64,000 nt of DNA from Arthrobacter livingstonensis (GTDB lineage: Bacteria; Actinomycetota; Actinomycetes; Actinomycetales; Micrococcaceae), in NCBI RefSeq assembly GCF_003219815.1, contig NZ_QJVD01000015.1, positions 1 through 64,000 on the forward strand, read 5' to 3'. Shown here piece by piece: positions 7,913-17,032 of this stretch. Positions within the stretch are counted from its first letter, which is position 1; the number at the start of each line of letters is the position of its first letter. The translations under genes and the position numbers were made by a program. The notes under the pieces are model-generated. The model did not search any database. It saw nothing but the letters and a program-made list of their open reading frames with translations, and was not told the DNA's origin.

Positions 7913-9622
7913 TCAGCGGCGGCGCCCCGCCCACAGCCCGAAGAGCAAGGGCACCACGGATGCGATCATCAGCACGCTGCCAAGCACTGTGTCGTCCGCC
8001 CGGACCACGGCACCGGCGATGAGCAGGGCACCGAATACCAGTGTCGATCCTGCCCGCTGTGCCGTGCGATTGAGCCGGGCCAACTGCCGTTCAAGGCGCG
8101 GGACGGCCACCGACAGTGAGCCGTCCTCGATTCGGGTGATCAGCCCGTCCAGGCGCTTCGGCAGACGCAGGGCCACCCCGGCGGCGTCGAGCGCCTGCCC
8201 AGCCACGTCCTGGACGATGTTGCCGCGCTCGTCGCGCAGCAGTTGCGCCGCATAAGGCTCGACCGAATCCCACAGATTGAACTGGGCGTCCAGCGAGCTG
8301 CACACACCCGATGTCAGAGACATCGCCCGGATGATGAGCAGGAAGTTCTCCGGCAGCTGGAACGGCAGCGAGCGGACTACGTCACCGAACTCCACCCCAA
8401 AATCACGGAACTCCCGCGGGTCAACGTCGCGAAGCTGGGCAAAGCCCATCCCGCCAAACCGGGCGAAAAGGTGCGTCATCGCCCGCTCAAGGGCCGCAGT
8501 GTCCGCCGTCGGCACCAGCACACCTATGTCGCCGATGGCAGCCACCAGACCCTTGCCGTCACGCGAGGCGGCCGCGATCAGCAGCTTCCGCAGGCCGCTG
8601 CGCGTCTTGGGCGGAACTTCGCCCATCATGCCGAAGTCGATGAACGTGAGCTTCCATGGACGCTCTGCGGATGAACCGGCAATCGGTGTGATAAAGATGT
8701 TGCCGGGGTGCGGATCGGCATGGAAAAAGCCGTTCGTGAACAACTGGTCAAACATGACCGAAGCGAAAACCGGGGCCACCTGCGCCGGGTCGATGCCCGC
8801 CGCACGCAGCCCCTGTGCATCCGTGATCTTGATGGCCGTGACATCTTCGAGGGTGAGTACCCGGCGGGTGGTCCGCTCCCATACGACGCCGGGCACGGCC
8901 ACCCTCTCGTCGGCGGTGAAGTCAGCGGCAAAGCGCTCTGAATTTGCCGCCTCGTTCAGGTAGTCGATCTCTTCAAGGCTGGTCTGTGAGAACTCTTTGA
9001 TCAGGGCGGGCACGTCGGCACGGTTGGACACGATGCGGATGCGGCTGAGCCAGCCGCCCACTTTGCGCAGCGCGGCCAGATCGACGTCGACAATCGCACC
9101 GATGCCCGGCCGCTGCACTTTCACCACCACGGTGCTGAGCCCGGAGTCGGCGGCATTGCCGGGAAGAAGCCTGGCCCGGTGTGCCTGTCCGAGAGATGCG
9201 GCGGCGATGGGCGCCTCCTCGACCGAGGCGAACACCGTATCCAGCGGCGCACCCAGCTCCGCCTCGGCAAGGGCCCGGATCGCAGGGAACGGAACTGGCG
9301 GCACCTCGTCCTGCAGCCCTTCGAGTTCGGCGGTGATTTCCGGCGGGAGCACATCGAGCCTGGACGACATGAACTGGCCGACCTTGATCATCAGGCCGCC
9401 AAGCTCCACGGCGAGCACGTGGAAGCGCTGCGCGAAGCGCCGCATCCTCTTTGTCCGGGTACGTTCGGCAATCCTGCCCAGCCCGATGCGGGGGAGGAAC
9501 AGCTCAAACCACCAGGTCACCGAGAGATGCCATGCGGCGAAGCGCAGGATGCGCCGGTATCGGGCACGGATGTCCCCCGCGCCGGGCACCGGGTCTGCCC
9601 GGTCGCGTCGAACCGACGTCAC
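7913..9622 (-). CDS. ABC1/UbiB (AarF) family atypical protein kinase
   Basis: This 569-residue member of the UbiB/ADCK family is an ancient kinase-like ATPase tied to quinone and isoprenoid lipid metabolism. The family-specific KVGQFMSSRLDVLP (KxGQ) is near residues 81-94, then the alanine-rich loop AAASLGQAHRA, the ATP-binding lysine in VVVKVQRPG, the catalytic FFHADPHPGNIF, and the metal-binding FIDFGMMGE. Two hydrophobic segments at the C-terminus anchor it in the membrane. The GTG start lies five bases after the padR stop, so the two genes form an operon. Confidence 0.92.
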   Translation of the reverse strand: MTSVRRDRADPVPGAGDIRARYRRILRFAAWHLSVTWWFELFLPRIGLGRIAERTRTKRMRRFAQRFHVLAVELGGLMIKVGQFMSSRLDVLPPEITAELEGLQDEVPPVPFPAIRALAEAELGAPLDTVFASVEEAPIAAASLGQAHRARLLPGNAADSGLSTVVVKVQRPGIGAIVDVDLAALRKVGGWLSRIRIVSNRADVPALIKEFSQTSLEEIDYLNEAANSERFAADFTADERVAVPGVVWERTTRRVLTLEDVTAIKITDAQGLRAAGIDPAQVAPVFASVMFDQLFTNGFFHADPHPGNIFITPIAGSSAERPWKLTFIDFGMMGEVPPKTRSGLRKLLIAAASRDGKGLVAAIGDIGVLVPTADTAALERAMTHLFARFGGMGFAQLRDVDPREFRDFGVEFGDVVRSLPFQLPENFLLIIRAMSLTSGVCSSLDAQFNLWDSVEPYAAQLLRDERGNIVQDVAGQALDAAGVALRLPKRLDGLITRIEDGSLSVAVPRLERQLARLNRTAQRAGSTLVFGALLIAGAVVRADDTVLGSVLMIASVVPLLFGLWAGRRR

Positions 9623-9627
9623 CCCTG

Positions 9628-10170
9628 TCAGTCCTGGGCGAGAATGGAGTACAGCCGGCGGCGTGCCTCATCCAGTACCGCCACGGCTTCCTGCACCTGC
9701 TTCGAAGTACCGGTCCGGCCCACTTGCGCCGCGGCCTGTGCCAGCTCGACGCCGGCCTTGGGCAGCGCCGCGAACCCTTTTCCTGATTCCGGTCCAGTCG
9801 AGTCCCAGGGCACTGATTCCTTGGAACCGGCAACCTCCTCCCGGCCTGCCTCGGTCAGCGAGTAGATCTTGCGGCCGTTTGATTCCTCGGCACTGATGAG
9901 CCCCTCATCGGCCAGCAACTGCAGCGTGGGGTAGACGGAGCCTGCACTGGGCTTCCAGCTGCCGCCGCTGCGCTCCTCGATTTCATGGATGATCTGGTAG
10001 CCGTGCATCGGCTGATCAGCGAGCAGGGCCAGCACCGCAGTGCGCAGTTCGCCGCGGCCCGCCCGGGTGCCCGTGCGCTTGTCAAACCTTGAACGCAACT
10101 CCTCAACGGCCTGCCACACGCCGTCCATGTTGCTGCCGCCAAAACCGCCTGCCGGGAATGAATTATGCAT
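9628..10170 (-). CDS. PadR family transcriptional regulator
   Basis: The 180-residue protein has the PadR winged helix at about residues 40-120 (LRTAVLALLADQPMHGYQII, SAGSVYPTLQLLADEGLI, GRKIYSLTEAGREEV), followed by a helical dimerisation tail. A glycine-rich leader precedes the DNA-binding domain. Two adjacent ATGs exist; the second (10168-10170) is six bases from GGAG and is preferred. It is the first gene of an operon with the UbiB-like kinase. Three AACGATA repeats at exact 10-base spacing just upstream are a strong candidate for its operator. Confidence 0.88.
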   Translation of the reverse strand: MHNSFPAGGFGGSNMDGVWQAVEELRSRFDKRTGTRAGRGELRTAVLALLADQPMHGYQIIHEIEERSGGSWKPSAGSVYPTLQLLADEGLISAEESNGRKIYSLTEAGREEVAGSKESVPWDSTGPESGKGFAALPKAGVELAQAAAQVGRTGTSKQVQEAVAVLDEARRRLYSILAQD

Positions 10171-10194
10171 CATGCTCTCCTTGAGTCAACCGCG

Positions 10195-10221
10195 AACGAT
10201 ACTAAACGATAGCTAACGATA
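10195..10221. promoter_or_regulatory. Triple AACGATA direct repeat, probable PadR operator
   Basis: AACGATA occurs at 10195-10201, 10205-10211 and 10215-10221, an exact ten-base period, so all three face the same side of the helix. They lie 25-51 bases upstream of the padR start codon, where its promoter must be. Confidence 0.55.
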
Positions 10222-10635
10222 TACCCGGATGCCGACAAAAATCCATAGTGCGGGAAGCGGGGAACGGCGAGCAATGGGAGAGTTCCCCGGCCATGCCGTC
10301 GACCAGGACTCCGCCACCGCCGAAACCCGGATCAACGGATCATGAGTTTGGCCGGGCGGCAGCCCATGCGCGGTGTTCTTCCCGGCTCCCGCAGGCTTCA
10401 GCCGGCATGTCCGGCTCTCCTTGCGATACTGGGCGATATAGTCGCTCCGCCCCCGGGCGCAATTCCGTGCGAGATACTCAACAGTGCAGACGTCATCGCT
10501 CCAATGACTCCATCAACGCAGCCGCCGGTCCTGCACCACTTTGCCGAGCCAAAGCGCGCCGGAGCGCACTGCGGCAACCGGTCCGCCGTCGACCGAAACT
10601 CGGTGCCCGCGATGAAGGAACAGTCGACTTCCGCC
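10222..10635. other. Intergenic stretch without a recognisable gene
   Basis: Frames on both strands here have shadow composition (runs of Arg, Pro and Ser) and no recognisable domain or ribosome site. I see no repeat or RNA. It may be decayed coding DNA next to the VOC pseudogene. Confidence 0.5.
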
Positions 10636-11062
10636 ATGAAACCAGAGCCGCAGCACCACCTCCGTTTGGCACACCCGACCCATGGCATTGAAGCGGCCAT
10701 CCGATTTTGGGTCGATGGCGTCGGATTGACACTCCCAAGGAGGCCAGGAGGACGGACCGTCAGGGCACAAGCTCGCATTCATTGGCTGGCCGGAGGCTGC
10801 CTGGCACTTGGAAATAGTCGAAGACCACACCCTTCCACCGTCGCCAACCGCTGAAGACCTCCTGGTGATCTACCTCGGCGGCCCCATCGGCGAAGACGCG
10901 ATATCGCGGATCGAGAACGTAGGCGGCGTCCGCGTCCCCTCACGCAATCCCTATTGGGATAAGCACGGCATGTCCTTCGCCGACGCTGACGGGTATCTCC
11001 TTGTCCTCGCTGCCGCGACTGGCCATAACTCCATTCACATCGCGTTGCGGGCCTTGCTGTGA
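10636..11062 (+). pseudogene. Frameshifted VOC family gene
   Basis: The N-terminal part reads HHLRLAHPTHGIEAAIRFWV then DGVGLTL in one frame. From about 10755 the adjacent frame continues GHKLAFIGWPEAAWHLEIVE and runs through LLVIYLGGPIGEDAISRIEN to WDKHGMSFADADGYLLVLAA. Together they make a complete VOC protein of about 140 residues. The shift lies near 10735-10750. The ATG at 10636 lacks a good SD. Either a recent frameshift or an assembly error would explain it. Confidence 0.7.
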
Positions 11063-11210
11063 CTGGTCGCCAGGCGGACGAGTCCGCTGTGCAGTCGGGC
11101 ACAGCAGTCCCAGTGGGAAAGGCCCCTGGCGCATTGTCTGATATTCAGGCCTGTACGGCCCAGTGCCCGGCGCCCGGACGGGTCACTGCCGGCCACCGGG
11201 CCAAGGTGGG

Positions 11211-13217
11211 CTAAAGGACCCGGTCGGTGCCGCCATCGTGGTTTGCCTTGAAGCGGGCCCGGAAGTACTCCCCCACGACGGCGCCGCCGAGATCCTCGGG
11301 GGCGGGCGCGACGACGCGGCCGCCGATGCGCCGCGCGATTCCCTGGACGAACCGTTCGAGGCTGGGCTCGTCACCGAGTCGGAAAAACGTCACCTGCGTG
11401 CCGGCCCGCCCGAGGCGGTCAAGTTCGGCGACAGTGGCGCGGATGGTCTCGGCGGCTGGCGGCCAGGAGAACAACGACTCGCCCCCCGCCGCCAGATGCG
11501 CGGTGGGTTCGCCGTCGGTGACGATGAGCAGGACATGCGCCATGGTCGGGTGCCGGCGGAAGAAGCGGCCGGCCAGCAGCAGGCCGTGGTGGAGGTTGGT
11601 GCCCTGGTCCCGCAGGGGAGGCAACGCCGTGAACTCACCGATGTCCATGGACTGCGCGTAGCGGCCGAACGTGATCAAGGCCAGCCGGTCACCGCGGAAG
11701 CGGGTGGAGATGAGCTGGTGCAGGGCCAGCGCCGTGCGCTTCATCGGAAGCCAGCGTCCTTCGGCGGCCATGGAGAACGACACGTCGACGAGCAGGGCTA
11801 CGGCAGCCTGGGTGCGGGCCTCCGTTTCCGTGACTTCGATGTCGCCCGCCGCCAGGTGCAGGCCGCTGCCCGGGTCACCACCATCGACGATGGTGCGGCG
11901 GATGGCATTGGTGATGGTGCCGGTGACATCCCACGGTTCGGCGTCCCCGAACTGCCATTCGCGGCTGGAACCTGTCTGCTCGCCGGCGGCACCGGCCATC
12001 CGCGTGTCCCGGCTGCCCTGCCGCCCTGACAGTTGCCTGGCGGCGTCCCGCAGCAGCGATTTCCCGAGCCGCCGCACTGCCTGCGGGGACAGCCGCAGTT
12101 CGCCGTCGGCACTGCGGCGCAGATAGCCGCCGTCGTGCATGGCCCGCTCAATCTCGGCCAGGTCGCGCGCGGAGACGGCGGCGTTCTCGCCGAGCTGGCG
12201 GGCGAGGGCCGCCAAGTCCACATCATCCAGATGTGCCCCGTTGTGGGACTGGGAGAGCTGTTCGGCCAGCTCATCGAGCTCGGCGAGGTCCGCAAGGACG
12301 CCAGTCCCGTCGCCAAGGCCGAGCCCTTCCCGGCCCTCGAATTGTTCGGATCCGGTCCAGTCCTCGCCGGGGCGGAGGGCGCGCAGGCTCGAGTCCAGCT
12401 GATCGAGCCGGGCCGTGAGCTCCGGCGATCCGAAGGCCTGGGCGGACAGCCGCATCAGCTCCCCGCGTTGTTCCGGCGACATCGACTGCAGCAGCCGCTG
12501 CGCCGCTGCGGCGCGCCGCGCGAGGGCGTCGATGAGTTCCTCCACGGATTGCGGGTTTTCAGGGAAGAAGCGGCCGTGCCGTGCCATGAACTCCTGGAAG
12601 TCAGCGTCGGTGTCCTCCCCGTGCCGGTGGCGTTCGAGCAGTTCGTTGAGGTCGCCGAGCATCTCGCTCACGGCTGCGCGGTCCTCATCCGTGGCGTTCT
12701 CCAGCGCCTCCTTCATGCCGGCGAACCGCTGGTCCAGGACCTCGCGGCCGAGCAGGTCCCTGATACGTTCGTAGGCCTCCCGCGCCGTGCCGGACTGCCA
12801 GTCGTACGAAGCGAGTTCGTTGACTGCCGCCGCCGTCGAAGCGGGCAGATTTTGCAGCTGCATTTCCCGGAACGCGCGGTCGGTGTTGTCCATCATGGCG
12901 TCGCGGGTCAGCTGCTTGCGCTCCTCCAGGACGGCAGTGTCCAGCAGCTTCTTCACTTCCTCGAGCGTGCCATCAAGCCGGTGGCGGCCCAGCAGCTCGT
13001 GCCTGCGCTGCTGGATGCGGCCGGCGAGTTCGTCGAGGCCCTCACGGTTGCGGGTGCCGCGGCGCAGGAACTCCTGCAGGGCACGCCGCGGCGAATAGCC
13101 GCCCATGACGTCTTCGGCGATCGCGTCCAGCGCCTCGGCCAGATCGACCGGCGGGGCGAGTGGGTCCGGTCCTCCGGTGTACCGGCCGTATCTGGAAGAC
13201 CCATTGTGAATACCCAT
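11211..13217 (-). CDS. VWA-domain protein of the MoxR-associated (CoxE/ChlD-like) type
   Basis: The 668-residue protein has a long charged alpha-helical N-terminal and middle part (about residues 20-430) and a C-terminal von Willebrand A domain. The metal-binding MIDAS motif DVSFSM is near residues 477-482, with further VWA strands LALITFGRYA and LLIVTDGEPTAH. Such proteins act with MoxR AAA+ ATPases as chaperone-like, metal-insertion or assembly machines. The partner ATPase is encoded 27 bases upstream on the same strand, so the two form one operon. AGGGA lies about seven bases before the ATG. The target is unknown. Confidence 0.85.
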   Translation of the reverse strand: MGIHNGSSRYGRYTGGPDPLAPPVDLAEALDAIAEDVMGGYSPRRALQEFLRRGTRNREGLDELAGRIQQRRHELLGRHRLDGTLEEVKKLLDTAVLEERKQLTRDAMMDNTDRAFREMQLQNLPASTAAAVNELASYDWQSGTAREAYERIRDLLGREVLDQRFAGMKEALENATDEDRAAVSEMLGDLNELLERHRHGEDTDADFQEFMARHGRFFPENPQSVEELIDALARRAAAAQRLLQSMSPEQRGELMRLSAQAFGSPELTARLDQLDSSLRALRPGEDWTGSEQFEGREGLGLGDGTGVLADLAELDELAEQLSQSHNGAHLDDVDLAALARQLGENAAVSARDLAEIERAMHDGGYLRRSADGELRLSPQAVRRLGKSLLRDAARQLSGRQGSRDTRMAGAAGEQTGSSREWQFGDAEPWDVTGTITNAIRRTIVDGGDPGSGLHLAAGDIEVTETEARTQAAVALLVDVSFSMAAEGRWLPMKRTALALHQLISTRFRGDRLALITFGRYAQSMDIGEFTALPPLRDQGTNLHHGLLLAGRFFRRHPTMAHVLLIVTDGEPTAHLAAGGESLFSWPPAAETIRATVAELDRLGRAGTQVTFFRLGDEPSLERFVQGIARRIGGRVVAPAPEDLGGAVVGEYFRARFKANHDGGTDRVL

Positions 13218-13244
13218 GATGCGTCCCTGTCCCCGATCCGGTGC

Positions 13245-14633
13245 CTAGCCGTAGATGGTTTCCCTGCCGTCGGACTCCTTGGAGATCCGGCGGGCAAGGA
13301 AGAGGCCCTCGAGGGCCAGTTCGATGGCGGAGGCGCGCTGTCCGTCATTTTTTGCGTTCAGCCGGGCGCCAATCTCCTCGTAGAGACCGCTTCCGTTCAA
13401 GGACGGGAGGCTGTCCAGAAATTCCCTTGCGGTGACCTCATCCCCGGTGGTCACGGTGGTGTGGCCGTCGAGCGCCGCCACGAGGGGCCCAAAGTCCAGT
13501 CCGCGGTAGTGCAGCCGTACCGCTTCCGCCGTAGCCATGCGCAGGAGGTGGTCCAGGACGGCCTCCTCGCGCCCCTCCTCCCCCGATTCAAATTCGAGCT
13601 TTCCAGTGAGCACTTCCATCGCCGCTTCCAGATCGACCATGCGCGAGACGGCATTGGCCTCCCCGCGCACGGTGGAGCGGCGCAGCGCGGCCGCCGCCAC
13701 GGTTTCGGCACCAGCGATGGCGAAGCGGGCGGAAACACCGGAGCCTTGATTGATCGCCGGGGACTGGCGCAGCGACCTGGTGTAGCGGGCAAGGATCTCG
13801 ACAATGACGGGCGGGACGTCGGCGGCCAGCCGCCCCTCCTGGCGGATGATGGCCACCTCGTCGTCCAGCTCCAGGGGGTAGTGGGTGCGGATTTCGGCGC
13901 CGAAACGGTCCTTGAGGGGCGTGATGATCCGGCCGCGGTTGGTGTAGTCCTCGGGATTGGCCGATGCGACGACGAGCACGTCCAGCGGCAGCCGCAGCAC
14001 GTAGCCGCGGATCTGGATGTCCCGTTCCTCCATCACGTTCAGCATCGCAACCTGGATCCGTTCGGCCAGGTCCGGCAGTTCGTTGATGGCCACGATGCCG
14101 CGGTTGGAACGCGGGACCAGGCCGTAGTGGATGGTTTCCGGGTCACCGAGCCGGCGGCCCTCGGCAACCCGCATCGGGTCGACGTCGCCGATCAGGTCGG
14201 CGACAGAGGTGTCTGGAGTGGCGAGCTTCTCGACATAGCGTTCCGAGCGGTGCCGCCAGGTCACACGCAGCCGGTCCGCTTCGGTCAGTACACGGGCCTT
14301 CGATTGTTCCGTAATGGGTTCGTAGGGATGCTCGTTGAGTTCCGATCCCTCGATCGCCGGCGACCATTCATCCAGCAGCCCTGCCAAGGTGCGCAGGAGC
14401 CGGGTCTTGCCCTGCCCCCGCTCACCCAGCAGGACCAGGTCGTGGCCGGCGATCAAGGCCCGCTCCAGCTGGGGCAGGACGGTTCGGCTGAAACCGTAGA
14501 TCCCAGGCCACGGGTCACGGCTCGCCGCCAGCGCGGCGAGCAGATTCTCGCGAATCTCCCGGCGCAGGTCCTTGTGGACATGGCCGGAGGCACGCAATTC
14601 ACCAAGGGTAAAGATTTCGGGGCGATCACTCAC
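13245..14633 (-). CDS. MoxR/ChlI-type AAA+ ATPase
   Basis: The 462-residue AAA+ ATPase has Walker A GERGQGKT at residues 70-77, Walker B GIVAINELPDL, sensor 1 LVVASANPEDYTNRGRI, and the arginine-finger region TPLKDRFGAEIRTHYP. This wording is that of magnesium-chelatase ChlI/MoxR proteins, which remodel partners through a VWA protein; that partner is the next gene. The GTG start has TACCGT six bases upstream (14640-14645) and no real SD, which suggests a leaderless transcript. It is divergent from the phosphatase gene with a 91-base gap. Confidence 0.88.
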   Translation of the reverse strand: MSDRPEIFTLGELRASGHVHKDLRREIRENLLAALAASRDPWPGIYGFSRTVLPQLERALIAGHDLVLLGERGQGKTRLLRTLAGLLDEWSPAIEGSELNEHPYEPITEQSKARVLTEADRLRVTWRHRSERYVEKLATPDTSVADLIGDVDPMRVAEGRRLGDPETIHYGLVPRSNRGIVAINELPDLAERIQVAMLNVMEERDIQIRGYVLRLPLDVLVVASANPEDYTNRGRIITPLKDRFGAEIRTHYPLELDDEVAIIRQEGRLAADVPPVIVEILARYTRSLRQSPAINQGSGVSARFAIAGAETVAAAALRRSTVRGEANAVSRMVDLEAAMEVLTGKLEFESGEEGREEAVLDHLLRMATAEAVRLHYRGLDFGPLVAALDGHTTVTTGDEVTAREFLDSLPSLNGSGLYEEIGARLNAKNDGQRASAIELALEGLFLARRISKESDGRETIYG

Positions 14634-14639
14634 CCCTCA

Positions 14640-14645
14640 ACGGTA
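14640..14645 (-). promoter_or_regulatory. -10 box of leaderless moxR-like promoter
   Basis: TACCGT on the minus strand lies six bases before the GTG at 14633. Confidence 0.4.
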
Positions 14646-14713
14646 ATCCCGAATGCACCGGGAATCCAGCATCCAACTTTGACGTTTCCAGCGCGCAAAA
14701 CCCCAAAAGCACC

Positions 14714-14719
14714 TACGCT
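14714..14719 (+). promoter_or_regulatory. -10 box of leaderless phosphatase promoter
   Basis: TACGCT is followed by five bases and the ATG at 14725; GGAG inside the gap could also act as a weak SD. Confidence 0.4.
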
Positions 14720-14724
14720 GGAGC

Positions 14725-15384
14725 ATGATGACTGAGACAACATCGGCGCCGCCTCCGCCCCCGCGCACCCTCCTCCTGCTGGTGCGTCACGGCGAGACTC
14801 CCACCACGGGAATGGTGCTGCCCGGCCGGACTCCGGGACTTCATCTGTCCAACCATGGCAGGGCCCAGTCCGAACGCCTTGCCGAACGGCTCCAAGGCCT
14901 TGCCGTGGACGCCATCTATTCCTCCCCCCTGGAGCGCACCCGCGAAACCGCGGCGCCTGCGGCGGCCGTCACCGGGCTTGCGATGCACGACGACGCCGGG
15001 CTGCTCGAGTGTGACTTTGGCGAATGGACCGGAGCCACCCTTGCCGATCTCGCGAAGCTGCCGCAGTGGCAGACCGTGCAGAACAGTCCGTCAACCTTCC
15101 GCTTCCCCGGAGGGGAGAGCTTCCCTGAAATGCAGGCCCGGATGGTCGGGGCACTCAAGGGACGCTGCGCAGCCCACCCGGGCGGCGTCGTCGCCTGTTT
15201 TTCCCACGCTGATCCGATCAAGGCCGCCGTCGCCCATGCCCTGGGCACTCCCCTGGACCACTTCCAGCGGATCTTCATCAGTCCCGGCTCCGTCTCCGTC
15301 ATTTCACTGGTTGAGGGCCGGCCGCCCGATGTGCTCATGGTGAACTCGACCCAGGAGCCCCTGGGCGGGCTGAGGGCCACATGA
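14725..15384 (+). CDS. Histidine phosphatase, MSMEG_4193 family
   Basis: The 219-residue protein is a branch-1 histidine phosphatase. The catalytic LVRHGET is near residues 19-25, SSPLERTRETA near 72, the acid/base region LLECDFGEWTG near 94, and the second histidine in CFSHADPIKAAVA near 157. The gene context (SCO1664-family gene next) and the motif wording identify the actinobacterial MSMEG_4193 group, annotated as putative phosphomutases of unknown substrate. It starts a two-gene operon; the SCO1664 gene begins 13 bases after its stop. Confidence 0.85.
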   Translation: MMTETTSAPPPPPRTLLLLVRHGETPTTGMVLPGRTPGLHLSNHGRAQSERLAERLQGLAVDAIYSSPLERTRETAAPAAAVTGLAMHDDAGLLECDFGEWTGATLADLAKLPQWQTVQNSPSTFRFPGGESFPEMQARMVGALKGRCAAHPGGVVACFSHADPIKAAVAHALGTPLDHFQRIFISPGSVSVISLVEGRPPDVLMVNSTQEPLGGLRAT

Positions 15385-15397
15385 AACGGGATGGACA

Positions 15398-16099
15398 GTG
15401 CCCGCGCGGGAGCTGAAGCTGCTTCTTGAGGGGCGCGTCGAGCTCATCGGCCGCATCCCGCACAGCAGCAACGCCGCGTTTCTGGCCGAGGTCTCGGACG
15501 GGGACGACACGGGGTGGGCAGTCTACAAGCCCGAAGCCGGGGAACGGCCGCTATCGGACTTTGAACCCGGGCTGTACCAGCGCGAACGGGCAGCCTATCT
15601 GCTCAGCGACCACTTGGGCTGGGACATCGTGCCGCCCACGGTAGTCCGTGAAGACCCGCCCCTGGGTGTCGGATCGCTGCAGTGGTTCATCAATGCCGAC
15701 GCGCGGGAGCACTACTTCACGCTGTATGACGACGCGCCCGAGATCCACCCGGCCTTGGCGCAGCTCGCCCTGTTCGATTGCATCGCCAACAACACCGACC
15801 GCAAGAGCGGCCATGTGCTGCGGGACTTTGACGGCCGGGTATGGGGAATTGACCACGGACTGTGCTTCTCGGCCGGATACAAGCTGCGCACCGTGATCTG
15901 GGAGTTTGCCGGCGAACCCATTCCAGAGGCACTGCTGGCGGACATCGCCCCACTCGCCGTGACCGTGCCTGGCGTGATCGCCGAGCTCCTGGACGACACC
16001 GAGGTTGCGGCACTGCGCCGACGGGTGCAGCGCCTGCTGCGCCAAGGCGTGCTGCCCTCGTTCTTCACCGGCACGCACTTCCCGTGGCCGCTCGTCTAA
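15398..16099 (+). CDS. SCO1664 family protein (PI3/4-kinase-like fold)
   Basis: The 233-residue protein starts at GTG. It carries DCIANNTDRKSGHVL near residue 127 and VWGIDHGLCF near 148, which look like the catalytic and metal-binding loops of PI3/PI4-kinase or HipA-like folds; AVYKPEAGERPL near 43 would hold the ATP lysine. In actinobacteria this family normally sits in a three-gene cluster with MSMEG_4193 and a DUF3090 protein. Here DUF3090 is missing between the two. The substrate is unknown; the kinase fold is inferred from motifs. Confidence 0.82.
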   Translation: MPARELKLLLEGRVELIGRIPHSSNAAFLAEVSDGDDTGWAVYKPEAGERPLSDFEPGLYQRERAAYLLSDHLGWDIVPPTVVREDPPLGVGSLQWFINADAREHYFTLYDDAPEIHPALAQLALFDCIANNTDRKSGHVLRDFDGRVWGIDHGLCFSAGYKLRTVIWEFAGEPIPEALLADIAPLAVTVPGVIAELLDDTEVAALRRRVQRLLRQGVLPSFFTGTHFPWPLV

Positions 16100-16264
16100 G
16101 CGGCGGCATGGGCCAGGCGGCCCTCGGCCCACCGCCTAAAGCGAACCGCGTCCAACGGGGAAGACCACCCGCCCTGACCGGGGGAACGGGCGTCGGTGGG
16201 CGCGCCGCCGTCGGCCTTCCCGGGCATCTTCGGGATCATGCCGGTGAATGGCGGCCCGGCGGGT

Positions 16265-17032
16265 TCAGAGCACCTTGGACAGGAAGGCCTTGGTGCGCTC
16301 GTGCTGCGGGTTGGCGAGCACCTCGCGGGGGTTGCCGGATTCCACCACCACGCCGCCATCCATGAAGACCAGCGAATCGGCCACCTCCCGGGCAAAACCC
16401 ATCTCATGTGTCACCACAATCATGGTCATGCCGGTGCTGGCGAGTTCCTTCATGACATCCAGCACCTCCCCCACCAGCTCCGGGTCCAGCGCACTCGTGG
16501 GTTCGTCAAAGAGCATCAGTTTCGGATCCATCGCCAAGGCCCGGGCTATGGCCACCCGCTGCTGCTGGCCACCGGACAAGTGCGCCGGGTAGTGCCCTGC
16601 CTTGTCGCCGAGGCCCACGCGTTCCATGAGTTCAACGGCACGCTTGCTCGCCTTTGCCTTCGACGCCCCCTTGACCCGCATGGGCGCCTGAATGATGTTC
16701 TCCAGGGCTGTCAAGTGGGGGAAGAGATTGAAGCGCTGGAACACCATGCCGATCTCGCGCCGCTGGAAGGCCGCTTCCTTGGGCCTGAGCTCATACAGCT
16801 TCCCGGCCTTTTGGCGGTAGCCCACCAGCTGCCCCTCCACGGAAAGGCGGCCGGCGTCCACGCGTTCCAGGTGGTTGATGCAGCGCAGGAACGTTGACTT
16901 GCCGGACCCGCTGGGTCCCACCAGGCACAGGACCTCACCGGAATTCACGGTCAGGCTAATGCTTTTGAGCACGCGGTTTGATCCGAAGCTCTTGGACACG
17001 CGGTCCGCGTGCACCATGGGTGTCCCGCTCAT
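16265..17032 (-). CDS. Polar amino acid ABC transporter, ATP-binding protein
   Basis: The 255-residue ATPase energises import. Walker [10 protein letters not shown] is near residue 38, the Q-loop in [14 protein letters not shown], the ABC signature LSGGQQQR near 148, Walker [12 protein letters not shown], and the H-loop in [23 protein letters not shown] is typical of the GlnQ/HisP polar amino acid class. GAGGAGG precedes the ATG. Its start overlaps the stop of the permease gene by four bases. It is last in the operon. Confidence 0.93.
   Translation of the reverse strand: MSGTPMVHADRVSKSFGSNRVLKSISLTVNSGEVLCLVGPSGSGKSTFLRCINHLERVDAGRLSVEGQLVGYRQKAGKLYELRPKEAAFQRREIGMVFQRFNLFPHLTALENIIQAPMRVKGASKAKASKRAVELMERVGLGDKAGHYPAHLSGGQQQRVAIARALAMDPKLMLFDEPTSALDPELVGEVLDVMKELASTGMTMIVVTHEMGFAREVADSLVFMDGGVVVESGNPREVLANPQHERTKAFLSKVL

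Noticed and set aside
12033-14735. A 900-codon plus-strand frame opposite the MoxR and VWA genes
   Set aside because: It is the antisense shadow of two well-supported genes and carries no domain of its own; long antisense frames are expected at this GC content.
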